A stretch of 64,000 bases of DNA from Gammaproteobacteria bacterium (GTDB lineage Bacteria; Pseudomonadota; Gammaproteobacteria; GCA-001735895). The notes beneath the pieces are model-generated. The model worked only from the letters and a program-made list of their open reading frames with translations, made no database searches and had not been told where the DNA came from. Position numbers and translations under genes: made by a program. The DNA lies in assembly GCA_029862005.1 (NCBI GenBank), contig JAOTYD010000005.1, positions 1-64,000 of the forward strand, written 5' to 3'. Shown piece by piece: positions 63,479 to 64,000 of the stretch (position 1 is its first letter; every line of letters starts with the position of its first letter).

Positions 63479-64000
63479 TAAGCCTGGGCCTCGTACGCTT
63501 CCTCTGGAATTTCAGCGTTGTAATAAACATCCTGCACGTCATCCGAGCTTTCCAGCAGGTCGACCAGGCGCAGCACCTTCTGGGCGTCCTCTAGATTCAG
63601 CTCGGCATTGGTGAACGCGCGCATCGTCAGGTCCGAATCGCCCGGTTCAAGCCCAGCATCCGTCATTGACTGCTTCACGGTCACGTAATCTTCAGCCGCG
63701 GTGAGCACTTCGATACTACCATCATCGGCAACTATGACATCGTCTGCGCCCGCTTCCAGCGCGGCCTCCATGACACTGTCTTCGTCATGCTCGGGTGAAT
63801 AGAGCAGCACGCCCACATTATCGAACAGGTAAGCCACCGAACCGCTCTGCCCGAGATTTCCACCCGCCTTGGTAAAGGCATGACGGACCTCGGCAACCGT
63901 ACGATTTCGATTATCGGACAGGCAATCGACGATCACCGCCACACCTGCTGGGCCGTATCCCTCGTAACGAATTTCCTCGTAATCGGAACCATCGAGTTCG
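63478..64000 (-). CDS. yebC: YebC/PmpR family protein, 5' end outside window
   Basis: About 174 codons are visible of the usual 240-250; the frame is open to the window edge. The segment YEGYGPAGVAVIVDCLSDNRNRTVAEVRHAFTKAGG is the YebC signature, and the C-terminal part has VQDVYYNAEIPEE. YebC proteins act as DNA-binding regulators, and the TACO1-like group helps ribosomes at polyproline. It precedes ruvC, as in many gammaproteobacteria. Confidence 0.95.
   Translation of the reverse strand, partial: ELDGSDYEEIRYEGYGPAGVAVIVDCLSDNRNRTVAEVRHAFTKAGGNLGQSGSVAYLFDNVGVLLYSPEHDEDSVMEAALEAGADDVIVADDGSIEVLTAAEDYVTVKQSMTDAGLEPGDSDLTMRAFTNAELNLEDAQKVLRLVDLLESSDDVQDVYYNAEIPEEAYEAQA

Overview
The window looks like chromosomal DNA from a free-living, probably marine, gammaproteobacterium. 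The evidence is the order yebC-ruvC-ruvA-ruvB-tolQ-tolR-tolA-tolB-pal-cpoB followed by a tRNA-Lys at the right end, a YhcB/ZapG-like protein, and many transporters and catabolic genes for organic acids and aromatics. Most of it is moderately GC-rich and densely coding, with many 1-8 bp gene overlaps. About 0.9-4.7 kb is sparser and more AT-rich, with small unrecognised genes and degenerate repeats. No phage gene, transposase gene or CRISPR array was seen.

Layout. 0-7.6 kb: a CoA-transferase cut by the window edge, a DUF454 membrane protein, a secreted beta-propeller-like protein, two small unknown genes, then a leftward operon (enoyl-CoA hydratase, class IV aminotransferase, SDR) and a DUF1330 protein. 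7.6-10.8 kb: a two-gene operon for a MotA/TolQ-like channel subunit and a MotB/OmpA-like partner whose long linker is built from nine tandem 46-residue coiled-coil repeats. This is the best candidate for an undescribed system. 10.9-17.7 kb: phosphorus uptake (a Na/Pi cotransporter and a phosphonate/phosphite-type ABC transporter) with a histidine phosphatase and a kynurenine-formamidase-like hydrolase.

17.7-34.9 kb: an aromatic-acid locus working on CoA thioesters. The left arm holds a salicylyl-CoA-hydroxylase-like flavoprotein, a branched-chain-type ABC transporter, a hydrolase, a benzoate-CoA ligase and a DUF4863 protein. The right arm holds the regulator BoxR, BoxC, BoxB, an enoyl-CoA hydratase, a 3-hydroxyacyl-CoA dehydrogenase, a MaoC dehydratase and a thiolase. 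Together they would import and activate benzoate-type acids, epoxidise and open the ring, and beta-oxidise the product to succinyl-CoA and acetyl-CoA. BoxA (reductase) and BoxD (semialdehyde dehydrogenase) are not in the window. 35-43.5 kb: a hemerythrin-like protein, a hydrolase/acyltransferase pair, a gentisate branch (3-hydroxybenzoate 6-monooxygenase, gentisate 1,2-dioxygenase, fumarylpyruvate hydrolase), a hot-dog thioesterase and a fluoroacetate-dehalogenase-like enzyme.

43.6-56 kb: YhcB/ZapG, a TRAP transporter closed by a clear terminator, and a leftward hydantoinase locus (HyuA, HyuB, an FAD amine oxidase broken by an in-frame amber codon, a zinc-type dehydrogenase), then a HIT protein and a B12-binding radical SAM protein. 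56.2-64 kb: tRNA-Lys with a clear promoter, the Tol-Pal envelope system, and the RuvABC Holliday-junction machinery with yebC running off the edge.
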